Both the position numbers and the translations under genes were made by a program. The notes under the pieces are model-generated. The model worked only from the letters and a program-made list of their open reading frames with translations, did not search any database and had not been told where the DNA came from. From positions 248,001 to 312,000 of the forward strand of contig JAWKUB010000006.1 of assembly GCA_041398745.1 (NCBI GenBank): a DNA stretch of 64,000 bases, given 5' to 3'. Numbering within the stretch: position 1 is the first letter of the stretch; every line of letters starts with the position of its first letter. This DNA is from JACKHO01 sp041398745. Its GTDB lineage: Bacteria; Planctomycetota; Planctomycetia; Planctomycetales; Planctomycetaceae. Shown in pieces: positions 18,849 through 26,584 of the stretch.

Positions 18849-19046
18849 ATGTGGCTGTTGGCTGAACGACTCACGCTATGGGCTTCGCTGTACGGGGTAA
18901 CGCTTTCCATTCTGTTAACGGAGGGTGTGCATCCCGGTCGAGCGTTGGCTTGGGGTGCAGTGGCTTCGACGGCGAAGTTCATTGTGGTGGCGGTGCACCA
19001 GCGACTGTGGCGCTCCTCGTCCCTGCGGAACAGGAGGGACGGGTAA
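18849..19046 (+). CDS. DUF2061-like small membrane protein
   Basis: 65 residues from ATG 18849 (GTG 18846 is also possible). Residues 7-28 and 33-53 are hydrophobic, and the sequence AWGAVASTAKFIVVAVHQRLW matches the DUF2061 pattern of a helix followed by K...Y/V.H.R.W. The function of this family is unknown. It starts a plus-strand run of small genes leading into the E2-JAMM-E1 module, with 2 bp to the next start. The 319-bp gap before it (18524-18842) shows no convincing gene. Confidence 0.55.
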   Translation: MWLLAERLTLWASLYGVTLSILLTEGVHPGRALAWGAVASTAKFIVVAVHQRLWRSSSLRNRRDG

Positions 19047-19048
19047 AA

Positions 19049-19306
19049 ATGAGCAAGCCCACTCTGAAATTTGAACTCGGTCACCTCTCGGTGGCCGTGT
19101 GGGAGAACGCTCGGGAAGACCGGGCACCGCAGCAGTCGGTTTCTGTTACGCGGCGGTATTTCGACAAGCAGGACAGCTGTTGGAAATCGACGTCGGTGTC
19201 GATCAATCCCGCTGATGTTCCGACTGTCATCCGGCTGCTGCAAACAACCGAGTCGGCGCTGCTCGAACAGACGTCGATGCCAGAGCCAACCGCAGCAGAT
19301 TTCTAA
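19049..19306 (+). CDS. Small orphan protein, paralogue 1 of an island family
   Basis: 85 residues; ATG 19049 follows GGAGGGACGGGTAAAA. The pattern FELGHLSVAVWENA, then VTRRYFDKQDSCWKSTSVS, then VIRLLQTTESALL is shared with the products at 26847-27083 and 27419-27718. In each there is a short first strand pair, a basic strand carrying an aromatic residue and a D/K turn, a W.ST motif and an amphipathic C-terminal helix. I know of no function. Three copies in one island suggest a role tied to the element, perhaps nucleic-acid or partner binding. Confidence 0.65.
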   Translation: MSKPTLKFELGHLSVAVWENAREDRAPQQSVSVTRRYFDKQDSCWKSTSVSINPADVPTVIRLLQTTESALLEQTSMPEPTAADF

Positions 19307-19344
19307 ACCGACTCTTTCTCAACAACTCCAACAGGGAGCTACCA

Positions 19345-19551
19345 ATGCATATTGAAATCACTGGCCGCAATCCGTCCGGAACTTGCGACCTGACTGGCAA
19401 GTCCGACGTCGAGACCTGGTCTTTGCGGGCCGGTAACGGCGAAACGCAGTGCGTCTCCACGCAACGACTCCCCGAAGTCTTGCGCGTTCTGTCGCGGGTT
19501 GGGACAGGAACGCCGCCTGCGTCCCCTTCGAAACGTTCACCGACGGAATAG
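19345..19551 (+). CDS. Small orphan protein in E2-JAMM-E1 neighbourhood
   Basis: 68 residues; ATG 19345 follows AGGGAGCTACC. The core reads GTCDLTGKSDVETW, then a strand with GNGETQC, then a helix LPEVLRVLSRV. The short length and beta-rich start raise the possibility of a ubiquitin-like fold, but there is no C-terminal Gly-Gly and the end is Ser/Pro/Lys-rich. I leave the function open. It lies 38 bp upstream of the E2-like gene. Confidence 0.6.
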   Translation: MHIEITGRNPSGTCDLTGKSDVETWSLRAGNGETQCVSTQRLPEVLRVLSRVGTGTPPASPSKRSPTE

Positions 19552-19589
19552 GACTCGTACCACATTAGTTTTTCAAGGAGCCATCAATC

Positions 19590-19868
19590 ATGGGAGTTAT
19601 CAGAAAGGAGTACCGCGTCGGCGGAGTGGACCAATACGTCATCGAGTACCACTGGACCTTTTTGTTCGGCGTCGACGTGTACGTAAGGCGATCCCCTTTC
19701 GACCCATTCAAAAAGTCGCCCGCGTATCACCATCTCTATGCGAATGGCCTGCTGTGCATCGCAGCGGAGCATCAGCCTTGGACCGTGGCCCAAGCCGAAC
19801 GGATCACCAGAGCATGGATGGAGACGTTCTCCAACTACGTTCGAACCGGCTACTTCCCCACCCGCTGA
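19590..19868 (+). CDS. E2-like ubiquitin-conjugating-fold protein
   Basis: 92 residues; ATG 19590 follows GGAGCCATCAATC. The central motif YHHLYANGLLCIA places a cysteine (C56) after H47/H48 and NG. This matches the prokaryotic E2-like pattern of histidine, asparagine-glycine and active cysteine, followed by a tryptophan (W64) and a helix (VAQAERITRAWMETFSNYV). The expected activity is thioester transfer of a ubiquitin-like protein from the E1 encoded at 20804. The protein is short compared with classical E2s (about 150 residues) but near the size of minimal bacterial ones. The JAMM and E1 genes downstream strengthen the assignment. Confidence 0.7.
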   Translation: MGVIRKEYRVGGVDQYVIEYHWTFLFGVDVYVRRSPFDPFKKSPAYHHLYANGLLCIAAEHQPWTVAQAERITRAWMETFSNYVRTGYFPTR

Positions 19869-19996
19869 GTTCGACGCCCAACGCACGAGCCAACGTTTCG
19901 ACACGCAACAGAAATCCACATCACTGTGGTCAAGCGTCTTCACCGCAGTGACACCTGCTTCAAGTAGGACGCCATCTCAAACAGAAGGAGAGTGCC

Positions 19997-20098
19997 ATGA
20001 GCGAGCACATTCTGCGGGGAGTCGAAGAACTTCCCCCAGGTACGCTGCATGCGTAGCGTCAAAAATTGCATGAGCATGTCGCCGCTGCGGTGACGTAG
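19997..20098 (+). CDS. Short ORF with in-frame TAG
   Basis: ATG 19997 follows a strong AAGGAGAGTGCC site. Nineteen codons run to a TAG at 20054-20056, and the same frame continues for 13 more codons (RQKLHEHVAAAVT) to a second TAG at 20096. The sequence after the first stop is protein-like (basic helix), so this could be a nonsense-mutated 33-codon gene, a recoded gene, or two unrelated stretches. It ends just before a strong terminator. The function is unknown. Confidence 0.35.
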
Positions 20099-20109
20099 CG
20101 AGGTCTTCC

Positions 20110-20145
20110 GACCGGATCAGCAGCGTGCCTGATCCGGTCTTTTTT
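20110..20145 (+). terminator. Rho-independent terminator between E2 and JAMM genes
   Basis: GACCGGATCAG (20110-20120), 8-nt loop, CTGATCCGGTC (20129-20139), followed by six T. The 11-bp perfect stem with a T-run is a textbook intrinsic terminator. It closes the transcript of the small genes and the E2, so the JAMM-E1-ATPase genes need read-through or their own promoter. Confidence 0.85.
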
Positions 20146-20172
20146 CATGTACTATCAACAGGAGTTCCTGCG

Positions 20173-20751
20173 ATGGCTTTTCTCGAACCGGATCACTTTT
20201 CCAATTCATTCTTTGGAAGGGTGGTTTCCCCCTTTTTTACGGGCGGCTTCCGCCTCCCGTCATCCAAACCCTTCGCTCCGCCAACACGGAAACCATATCG
20301 TGCAGAACCGCATCGTCCCACGATGCTCATCACTCAGGGTGCCTATACCGCCATCATGCGGGACCTTGCTTCAAGGCCATTTCAGCGTGAACAAGGTGGC
20401 ATTCTACTCGGCCCGAATGACACACCCGACCTGGTCACGCATTACGTGAAGGACGAATGGGGCACAGGTCGGACGACTTCGTTCACGATAAGTCCAGATC
20501 ACCTCAATCGAATCATTGATAGCGTGCGGTCAGCCAACATAACGTGCGTGGGTCTGGTCCATTCGCACCCGCCCGGCATCTGTCAGGCCTCCCATGGCGA
20601 CATGCAGTTTCTGCACCGAATCTTCTCGAACCCGAAGAACGGTGGAGGCCGATTCCTTTTCCCAATTGTCTGTAACGGCAAACTGCATCCATACATCGTG
20701 GACACCAGCGATGTCAGCCGCATTGTGACCGCTGACCTGCTGCTGGTGTGA
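20173..20751 (+). CDS. JAMM/JAB (MPN+) isopeptidase-like protein
   Basis: 192 residues; ATG 20173 follows CAGGAG with 8-bp spacing, and the longer frame to 20125 would begin inside the terminator. Residues 51-192 carry the complete JAMM metalloprotease signature: E73 in REQGGILLGP, H130-S-H132-P in LVHSHPPG, S140 and D143 in ASHGD. This zinc site cleaves isopeptide or C-terminal peptide bonds of ubiquitin-like proteins, either to mature them or to remove them. The N-terminal 50 residues, rich in Pro and Phe, are unassigned. It lies 52 bp upstream of the E1-like gene. Confidence 0.85.
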   Translation: MAFLEPDHFSNSFFGRVVSPFFTGGFRLPSSKPFAPPTRKPYRAEPHRPTMLITQGAYTAIMRDLASRPFQREQGGILLGPNDTPDLVTHYVKDEWGTGRTTSFTISPDHLNRIIDSVRSANITCVGLVHSHPPGICQASHGDMQFLHRIFSNPKNGGGRFLFPIVCNGKLHPYIVDTSDVSRIVTADLLLV

Positions 20752-20803
20752 CAGTAATCAAACGTTTCGAGATTTCATCATCCCTTTTACTCAGGAGTTT
20801 CTC

Positions 20804-21769
20804 ATGGACTACAGTCGAATTGAAAACGTGGTTGATGTCCCCACGTTGCAGGAAAAGAAAGTCACCATTTTTGGGGCCGGTGCGTCGATCGGAATGCTTG
20901 AAGGTTTCGCGCGGAGTGGTGTTCGAAAGTATTTGGCCATCGATGTTGATCGCGTCGGTGCTGAGAACATGGCTCGACAGGGGCATGATCCGAAAGACAT
21001 TGGTCGATTCAAGGCCGACGCCGCCAAAGCCAAGATCATGGAGATCAACCCCGAGGCGGAGGTCGAGACCTTGATACGTGATTTAACCAAAGTACCAGAG
21101 GATGTCGCCGCCAAATACGTTGCAGGTACCGACATTTTCGTAGCCGCAACCGACTCGTTTGCATGTCAGGCGTTGGTGAATCGGTTTTCCCTAATGCTCA
21201 ATGTTCCCGTTGTGACTGTGGGGATCTATGCGGGTGGAACAGGTGGCGAGGCGGTATGGACCGACCCCGTCCACAAATTGCCTTGTTTCCGTTGCCTTTG
21301 TGCGAACCGCTACGCTGCCCATGAACAGCAACGGCTGACTGCCCCGAATGTGTCTCTCGATCCGTCGAGTCAGGGAGCGGATATTTTCAGTGTGCGTCTC
21401 ATTGATGCAATTGCCGGGCAGTTGGTCCTCGGGTTGCTGACACAGGGTGCCGCGAACCGTTACGGGCGTCTCATCGAACAGTTGGGTGATCGCCAGTTCA
21501 TCCAACTCAGCATGTCACCTGAATTCGCCCTGAATGGCCGGGATATTGTGCGGGAAAAGCTCCAGGTACCAGCGGGTAACGAAGCCTACGTGACCTGGAA
21601 CAGCATTGCGTTGGCTGATCCCGACCGAGGCCAACTCCCCTGTCTCGACTGCGAACAGCTCCGGGGACACAAGTTCGAGTTGGTCGATGGCCATTATGTA
21701 CGACGCATCCCTGGTCAGCGGGATTCCGGCACGAGTCCTGACGCCGTTGTGGGAGGGACGGTCTCGTGA
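20804..21769 (+). CDS. ThiF/E1-like adenylyltransferase
   Basis: 321 residues; ATG 20804 follows CAGGAG. The Rossmann start VTIFGAGASIG (residues 20-30) binds ATP, with D47 at the ribose position and basic residues in GRFKADAAKAK. CFRC (161-164) and a late CLDC near residue 280 form the expected zinc knuckles; ATDSFACQ near 121 is a crossover-loop candidate. This matches ThiF/MoeB/UBA-type enzymes, which adenylate the C-terminus of a ubiquitin-like protein. Its last codons overlap the next gene (GTGA), implying translational coupling to the membrane coiled-coil and HerA-like genes. Confidence 0.85.
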   Translation: MDYSRIENVVDVPTLQEKKVTIFGAGASIGMLEGFARSGVRKYLAIDVDRVGAENMARQGHDPKDIGRFKADAAKAKIMEINPEAEVETLIRDLTKVPEDVAAKYVAGTDIFVAATDSFACQALVNRFSLMLNVPVVTVGIYAGGTGGEAVWTDPVHKLPCFRCLCANRYAAHEQQRLTAPNVSLDPSSQGADIFSVRLIDAIAGQLVLGLLTQGAANRYGRLIEQLGDRQFIQLSMSPEFALNGRDIVREKLQVPAGNEAYVTWNSIALADPDRGQLPCLDCEQLRGHKFELVDGHYVRRIPGQRDSGTSPDAVVGGTVS

Positions 21770-22452
21770 GTGTGATACCGCTCCTGGTCGTGCTCGGGCT
21801 GTGCGGAGTAATGGTCCTCGTATTTGCGCTTGCTCCGCGATCGTCGCCCCCCAGCCCACAGCAGGTCCGGATGCAGCAACAACAAGCAGCGCAGTATCGT
21901 CTCCGTATGCAGCAGGAGGCACAAAAGCGGCAGGACCATAATGCCCGTTCGCGAGCCATGCAGATTGCCATCATCTGCATGGCTCATAACGATGACCCGG
22001 ACTTCCGCAGGGCGGCTCATGCCGCTCAGGAAGCACGCACGGTCCCCGAGGTTTGGAGGCGACGGCAATTCCGTCGCCTCCGCCCCCTCATCGTTCAGCA
22101 CTATCGCCGTTGCCGTGAACGACGTCGAAACATGCATATCGTGCGGGAATCACTCGATGACCTCGTGTTGGCACTGGGCATCCAAATCTTCGAAGCGGAT
22201 TACATCCATCTCGAAGCCTTTCCCGAGAACGCACGTCCTCGACCAGAACCGCAAAAGAGGAAAGTCCCCAAACCGCCAAATCCCTCGAATGAGTTTCAGC
22301 AGCGTCTTGCGCGGCTGCAAACAGACCATGCTCAACGGATGCAGGCAATTCGAGAAACGCCCGGTCTCGATGAAGGGGTGCGTCGACAACTGCTGGAGGC
22401 GGAAGAACGCCGGTTTCACATTGCCCTCTTTGGAGAAGAGGACTACCCATGA
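21766..22452 (+). CDS. Membrane-anchored coiled-coil protein
   Basis: 228 residues, beginning with GTG 21766 that overlaps the E1 stop. Residues 3-23 form one transmembrane helix. Residues 30-60 are Gln/Arg-rich coiled coil (MQQQQAAQYRLRMQQEAQKR), followed by a basic middle region (RRRQFRRLRPLIVQHYRRCRERRR), a Pro-rich stretch and a final helix. I recognise no domain. Its end overlaps the HerA-like ATPase start (ATGA), so it may anchor that ATPase at the membrane. Confidence 0.65.
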   Translation: MSVIPLLVVLGLCGVMVLVFALAPRSSPPSPQQVRMQQQQAAQYRLRMQQEAQKRQDHNARSRAMQIAIICMAHNDDPDFRRAAHAAQEARTVPEVWRRRQFRRLRPLIVQHYRRCRERRRNMHIVRESLDDLVLALGIQIFEADYIHLEAFPENARPRPEPQKRKVPKPPNPSNEFQQRLARLQTDHAQRMQAIRETPGLDEGVRRQLLEAEERRFHIALFGEEDYP

Positions 22453-24341
22453 CATCGCAACCACGCCCGCAGCGACCAATCGACTTACACCAGTTGAGCA
22501 AAAAAAAGTTCGCTCAACTGGTGCGGGGCATCCTCGTTGACAACAACTTGGGCGCGGGCATTACGGTCTCCGGGGTGAGTGGCAGCGGGAAGTCGAATCT
22601 CTCCGAATGGGCCATGCTGGAGGCCGCGGAACTGGGGATACCGTTCCTGCATATCGATCCTCACGGCGACGCCGCCAAGAAGACCTGGCGTATGTGCTTG
22701 AAATTGCCGGAACGGCTGCGAAAGAGAATCATCTACTGGCGGGTCGCGGACTCGCAACATGCGGCGGCCATCAATCCGTTGCAGCATCCCGCTGACGAAC
22801 ATCAACTGACCGAGTACGAACGGCTCTCGCGGGGCCGCATACAGGTGGCGCTAACCGCCAGCATCATTCTGGCGGCAGTCGGTGAAGGGGCTCAGGGATT
22901 TGCGGCTCGCCCGGTGCTGCGAAAATGGGTTCATCGCTGGACCTGGCTCCTGTGGAGTGCGGGGCTCACCTTGGCTGATGCTGCCATGCTCATCGACCCG
23001 CACAATCCGTTCTACGAGTTGCTGGTGAGTCTCGCCCCGGACGACATGGCCCGGCTACAAATGCAGGCACTCTCCGGAATGAAAGTGTCGGATCTCGAAG
23101 CAGAGATTGGCTCGGCCCGAAACCGCATCGCCTCATTGCTGGAACATCCGGCAGCCGAAGTGCTGCTGTCACGGCGTCAGCACAGCATCGACTTTCACGA
23201 AATCTATGCCTCGGGAACGTCGCTCATTGTGGACCTGGATCGCGTCGATCCTCAGCGTGGTGAAATTCTCAGTGAGGATGTGCAACGGCTTGTCGCGAAT
23301 GTGGTGCTGACGAACTATCTCGCCGTGGTGCTCTCGACCCCAGAGCGAAAACGCCAGCGGCGACTGTGCGTCATCGACGAACTTCCCGTGTTTTCCGAAA
23401 GCTGTGGTCCTCTACTGGAGCGGATGTGTACTGAGATTCGGAAGTACCGAACTTCGTTCCTGTTCCTGCATCAGGGTGGGGCGAGGTTTCCGGGCCGAAC
23501 AGACAACGAATTCCTGAAGACCATTCATGATATGTGCCGCTGCAAAATCTACTTCCGGCACAACATGGACGCTGAGTTCTTCGGCAAGCAGGTGGCCCTG
23601 GCCGCTCATGCAGGCCCAAGGGTGAAGCATGTGCAAACCTCCCCGCAGCAGTTCACCGTCGGCCATGAAATCATGGAACTGCAGGATCGGGGTGAAGGGA
23701 CGTCGGAGATGACCGGTGAAACTCTTACTAATGGCAGCACAGATCAACTCTCGGAGACATTGACAACCGTTGTTGAACGGGCTGACCGGGCGACGCAGGC
23801 CTCTGGCCAGGGCAGCAGCACCAGTCAGGCTCAGGCACAGCAGCGGACATCCACCCGTACCACCAATCACACTTACAAGCAGACACTGGTCCCGAAAATC
23901 GTCACGCAGGAGGTGGTCACCTCGCTGCAATTCTATTCCCGGGATGAAATCGAATGGGCCGCAGCGGCAGAAATCAAAGAACTCGCCACAGGAGAAGCCA
24001 TTGTAATGTTGGACGGTGTCGGTCTATGGAAAGCGATGACACCACTTGCCAAGGATTCCTTGAGCCATGCCCCGAAGTATGCAGCTTCCGAACTTCGGAA
24101 ATGGCGGAAGAGAATTGTGTCACGTCCCGAGTTTGCGGCCCCGGAGACCATTCAGCAGGAACGCAAAGAGTTCCTGCTGTCGCTTGTTCAGGAACTTCGC
24201 ACCATTTCTGTTCAACGCAAGCCGCTGAAACGAGTCGAATCTTCGTTGACTGGTGAAAAGCCACGTCACGTCGAACCGCTCATGCCGAAGCCACCACGAA
24301 CAACAGACCAGGAGGACGACGATGCCCCGTGGTCGATCTAA
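22449..24341 (+). CDS. HerA/VirD4-type P-loop ATPase (copy 1)
   Basis: 630 residues; the start overlaps the previous stop. Walker A is VSGVSGSGKSN (K48), the next strand carries IDPHGD as in HerA/TraD enzymes, and Walker B is LCVIDELPVF (D310-E311). A segment rich in Gln, Ser and Thr at about 440-480 is probably a flexible linker before the C-terminal domain. Such ATPases pump DNA or protein, as coupling proteins in mobile elements or in repair and defence complexes. The gene is translationally coupled to both neighbours and is followed by a replication-relaxation gene, the same pairing as at 37209-40544. Confidence 0.8.
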   Translation: MTSQPRPQRPIDLHQLSKKKFAQLVRGILVDNNLGAGITVSGVSGSGKSNLSEWAMLEAAELGIPFLHIDPHGDAAKKTWRMCLKLPERLRKRIIYWRVADSQHAAAINPLQHPADEHQLTEYERLSRGRIQVALTASIILAAVGEGAQGFAARPVLRKWVHRWTWLLWSAGLTLADAAMLIDPHNPFYELLVSLAPDDMARLQMQALSGMKVSDLEAEIGSARNRIASLLEHPAAEVLLSRRQHSIDFHEIYASGTSLIVDLDRVDPQRGEILSEDVQRLVANVVLTNYLAVVLSTPERKRQRRLCVIDELPVFSESCGPLLERMCTEIRKYRTSFLFLHQGGARFPGRTDNEFLKTIHDMCRCKIYFRHNMDAEFFGKQVALAAHAGPRVKHVQTSPQQFTVGHEIMELQDRGEGTSEMTGETLTNGSTDQLSETLTTVVERADRATQASGQGSSTSQAQAQQRTSTRTTNHTYKQTLVPKIVTQEVVTSLQFYSRDEIEWAAAAEIKELATGEAIVMLDGVGLWKAMTPLAKDSLSHAPKYAASELRKWRKRIVSRPEFAAPETIQQERKEFLLSLVQELRTISVQRKPLKRVESSLTGEKPRHVEPLMPKPPRTTDQEDDDAPWSI

Positions 24342-25218
24342 AGGAATTTCGATTCAGCAGCGAGACCTGGACATCCTGATCGGGTTGGGAACTGCCAGTT
24401 GTTTGACGTCCAAGAGCATCCGTGGACGCTGGTTCCCGGAGGACAAAACCGGCGAGGCAACTCGTCGGCGATTGAAGCGTTTCGCAGAGCATCAATTGAT
24501 CCAGTCGATTTCGCTGGCCGTTTCGCAAATCAATCGGGTCGGTCGGATGCCGCAGGTGCATCGCTTGTTGGCATACGGTGCGGACATCGTCGAAGATGCC
24601 ACTGGTATGCGTCCACCACGCATCGCCAAGAGCGATCCCCCGAAACCACATGCGTTGCTGCACCGGGCTGGAATGGGCCACATCGTGCTGGAGTTCAACG
24701 CCGCCTGTCAGCTCAATGAGCTTCCTGAGCCACAATGGCTGCTGGAGTACGATGCCGCAACCAACGTCCCACTCAATGCTCCCCTCTCGCAGCGCTACCT
24801 GATTCGCTGGGATGTCCCAATCAACGATACCCAAACCGCCACCTGCTGGCCCGACGCTCTTTGCCAGTTCACACTCCCCGGCAAAGACCGCACATGGAAC
24901 CTTGCCATCGCGTGGGAATACGACCGCTCCACCGAAACTCACAACCAACTCGCCGGAAAACTCGACGCCTACGAAGGCTGGCTCAAACACAAAGCGTACC
25001 GAGGCGTGTTCCCCAACGCCGATGATGCCAGAGTGTTCTTCGTGGTGCCGTCAGCCGAACGACTGAGAAATACGATTCGTGCGATCAAAGACCATCCGGC
25101 CGCAGCGACTGTCCGTCTGGCAGTTGCCCCAGAATGTGATTCAACTAGAGTCCTGAATGCTCCAATCTGGCATCAGATCGATAGAGATCGACGGGCGATT
25201 CTGATGGGCTCACAATAG
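24322..25218 (+). CDS. Replication-relaxation family protein (copy 1)
   Basis: 298 residues; ATG 24322 follows AGGAGGACGAC and overlaps the ATPase gene by 20 bp. An N-terminal winged helix (SIQQRDLDILIGLGTASCLTSKSI) is followed by a nuclease-like beta domain with a conserved-looking WPDALCQFTL and WEYDRSTETHNQL, where the D and E residues resemble the acidic pair of the replication-relaxation (PF13814-like) family. The paralogue at 37209 shows the same architecture (YPDCAFQLL, VELDNGTERV). The role is inferred as DNA processing for replication or transfer. An imperfect terminator-like hairpin follows. Confidence 0.7.
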   Translation: MPRGRSKGISIQQRDLDILIGLGTASCLTSKSIRGRWFPEDKTGEATRRRLKRFAEHQLIQSISLAVSQINRVGRMPQVHRLLAYGADIVEDATGMRPPRIAKSDPPKPHALLHRAGMGHIVLEFNAACQLNELPEPQWLLEYDAATNVPLNAPLSQRYLIRWDVPINDTQTATCWPDALCQFTLPGKDRTWNLAIAWEYDRSTETHNQLAGKLDAYEGWLKHKAYRGVFPNADDARVFFVVPSAERLRNTIRAIKDHPAAATVRLAVAPECDSTRVLNAPIWHQIDRDRRAILMGSQ

Positions 25219-25228
25219 TGTGGCGGAA

Positions 25229-25253
25229 CCCCAAGCTTCCTGAATGCTTGGGG
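25229..25253 (+). terminator. Hairpin after replication-relaxation gene
   Basis: CCCCAAGC, 9-nt loop, GCTTGGGG, 10 bp after the stop at 25218. There is no T-run, so it is only a probable terminator or mRNA 3' end structure. Confidence 0.5.
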
Positions 25254-25367
25254 CATCGACAAGCGACGCCTTTCACTCAGCGACGGCGAGCGACTTGAGT
25301 TTCAGAACCCCCGTCGCCCGCCGCTTCGGTGCAACGGTTGGTCATGCACGACTACGCTTGTTAGATG

Positions 25368-25787
25368 TTACAGCTCTGTGACAACTGGATCGTCCATCGG
25401 GATGACAGAGGATCCAGCAACGTTCCGCGCAGTACCATCCAATGCAGCGAAGTTGATGCACTGACGAACAATGGTCTTGCAGCCAGCGATTGGAGCGCAA
25501 GCCTTGACTTCAAGGCAGACCTTCTTGATCTGCCCGCCTTGGAATTCGATATCACTGATACAGAGCTTGATATCAATGAAACCGAAGATTGTGAACACGG
25601 TGTAGCAGGTGTCGGCGATACGAACGCGGGCGCGTTTGCCGTCTGCTTCGATCTCGGCGTACAGAGTGCCAGAATCGTTCACAACGCGGAGACACACCCG
25701 GAATTTTTTGCCAAAGACTTTGATGTCCCAGCATTTCTCCCAGATGATGTCCGATCGAAAGATCTCTTGAGTGGTGTCGTTTGACAT
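25368..25787 (-). CDS. Hypothetical cysteine-containing beta protein
   Basis: 139 residues; ATG 25787 follows GGAGAACCACACC on the minus strand. The sequence alternates hydrophobic and polar residues through most of its length, suggesting a beta sandwich, with eight cysteines scattered in it (for example VCLEVKACAPIAGCKTIVRQC). No signal peptide is seen. I do not recognise a family. It is convergent with the replication-relaxation gene. Confidence 0.6.
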   Translation of the reverse strand: MSNDTTQEIFRSDIIWEKCWDIKVFGKKFRVCLRVVNDSGTLYAEIEADGKRARVRIADTCYTVFTIFGFIDIKLCISDIEFQGGQIKKVCLEVKACAPIAGCKTIVRQCINFAALDGTARNVAGSSVIPMDDPVVTEL

Positions 25788-25930
25788 GGTGTGGTTCTCC
25801 TAAGTGGGGTGAAACAGGAAACGGAAACGAAGTCTCGCCGTAGACGAGATTGTGGCGTTGTTTGTGTCAGGATTGATGAAGTGTGCGTGTGAAATGCATT
25901 GAGTGCATTACTGTGTTTCCCACAGGACTA

Positions 25931-25980
25931 TTCTGCCTTTGCCGGGCAATTCCCGCTGGAATTTGCCGTGAAAGGCAGAA
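25931..25980. repeat. 50-bp imperfect hairpin
   Basis: TTCTGCCTTT (25931-25940) pairs with AAAGGCAGAA (25971-25980), and inside it GGCAATTCC pairs with GGAATTTGCC around a short loop. It lies about 140 bp upstream of the minus-strand gene at 25368-25787, in non-coding DNA. It may be a structured RNA, a terminator or a DNA-processing site. Confidence 0.5.
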
Positions 25981-26053
25981 CCCTTACGAGTGGCTGCTGG
26001 CTATCACTCAGATTGACCCTATGAAGAATCGAGTCCTAGGCCGTCAGTCCGCA

Positions 26054-26365
26054 CTAATGTAGGGTCGCGGGAACAATCGTTGTCGACTGACGTTCCAATC
26101 TATTAACCGTCAATTGGGACGAACGATGATCACCAAAGTCCGAAATTGGGGACTTTCTTGGATATTCAGAATGCTTCCGCGTTTCGAACTGTTCGCGGTT
26201 TCGCTGGTAGATCATGCGGAGGATGGAACTGGTGGGGACGACCGTAGCCAACTCAACTTCCGCCGGTTTGGCCCAATCGTTGCCGTTGACCTCGAAGTAG
26301 CAACGCCCCAGATGGAGCAGTGAAGACTGTTTTGTCGGAACGAACGACATCCGTAGTGCGTTCAA
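26054..26365 (-). CDS. Possible small protein
   Basis: Open frame of 103 residues. The segment LLHLGRCYFEVNGNDWAKPAEVELATVVPTSSILRM looks protein-like in parts, but the ribosome-binding site is poor and no family is recognised. It is the only candidate gene in the 25788-26846 region, which otherwise holds inverted repeats. Confidence 0.3.
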   Translation of the reverse strand: MNALRMSFVPTKQSSLLHLGRCYFEVNGNDWAKPAEVELATVVPTSSILRMIYQRNREQFETRKHSEYPRKSPISDFGDHRSSQLTVNRLERQSTTIVPATLH

Positions 26366-26371
26366 TCACCT

Positions 26372-26420
26372 GTTGGTTTACCCGTTGGGTAACCTGTTTG
26401 CCACCCCAACAGGGGTGACT
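26372..26420. repeat. Cluster of overlapping hairpins
   Basis: GGTTTACCC pairs with GGGTAACC, CACCCC with GGGGTG, and on a larger scale the CACCTGTTGG segment with CCAACAGGGGTG. The alternatives are mutually exclusive, as in attenuators, but no gene directly downstream explains this. Confidence 0.35.
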
Positions 26421-26499
26421 TTGTGTGCTGTATGTTGTTTGTTGTTTTCCCACCGCGACTTAGGGTGCCGGGGACTTGGATTTCGCGTACTCATCCAAC

Positions 26500-26584
26500 C
26501 CCCGGCTTCATTTGCTGGTTCGGTTACCCAAGCTGACTTCACTTCGTTCGTCTACTTGGACCTCATCACCAAATGAAGCCGGGG
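26500..26584. repeat. 15-bp perfect inverted repeat with 55-bp spacer
   Basis: CCCCGGCTTCATTTG (26500-26514) and CAAATGAAGCCGGGG (26570-26584). Flanking GGGTGC (26464) and GCACCC (26595) extend the symmetry. No gene covers it. It could be the end pair of a small miniature element, a cruciform or a replication/transfer site. Confidence 0.5.

Noticed and set aside
19345..19551. 68-residue protein called as the ubiquitin-like modifier
   Set aside because: There is no Gly-Gly end and the sequence does not clearly show a beta-grasp; left as hypothetical.
24280..24990. 236-codon antisense ORF over the first replication-relaxation gene
   Set aside because: The sense strand has clear family motifs and a strong start; the antisense frame is a by-product of GC-rich codons.
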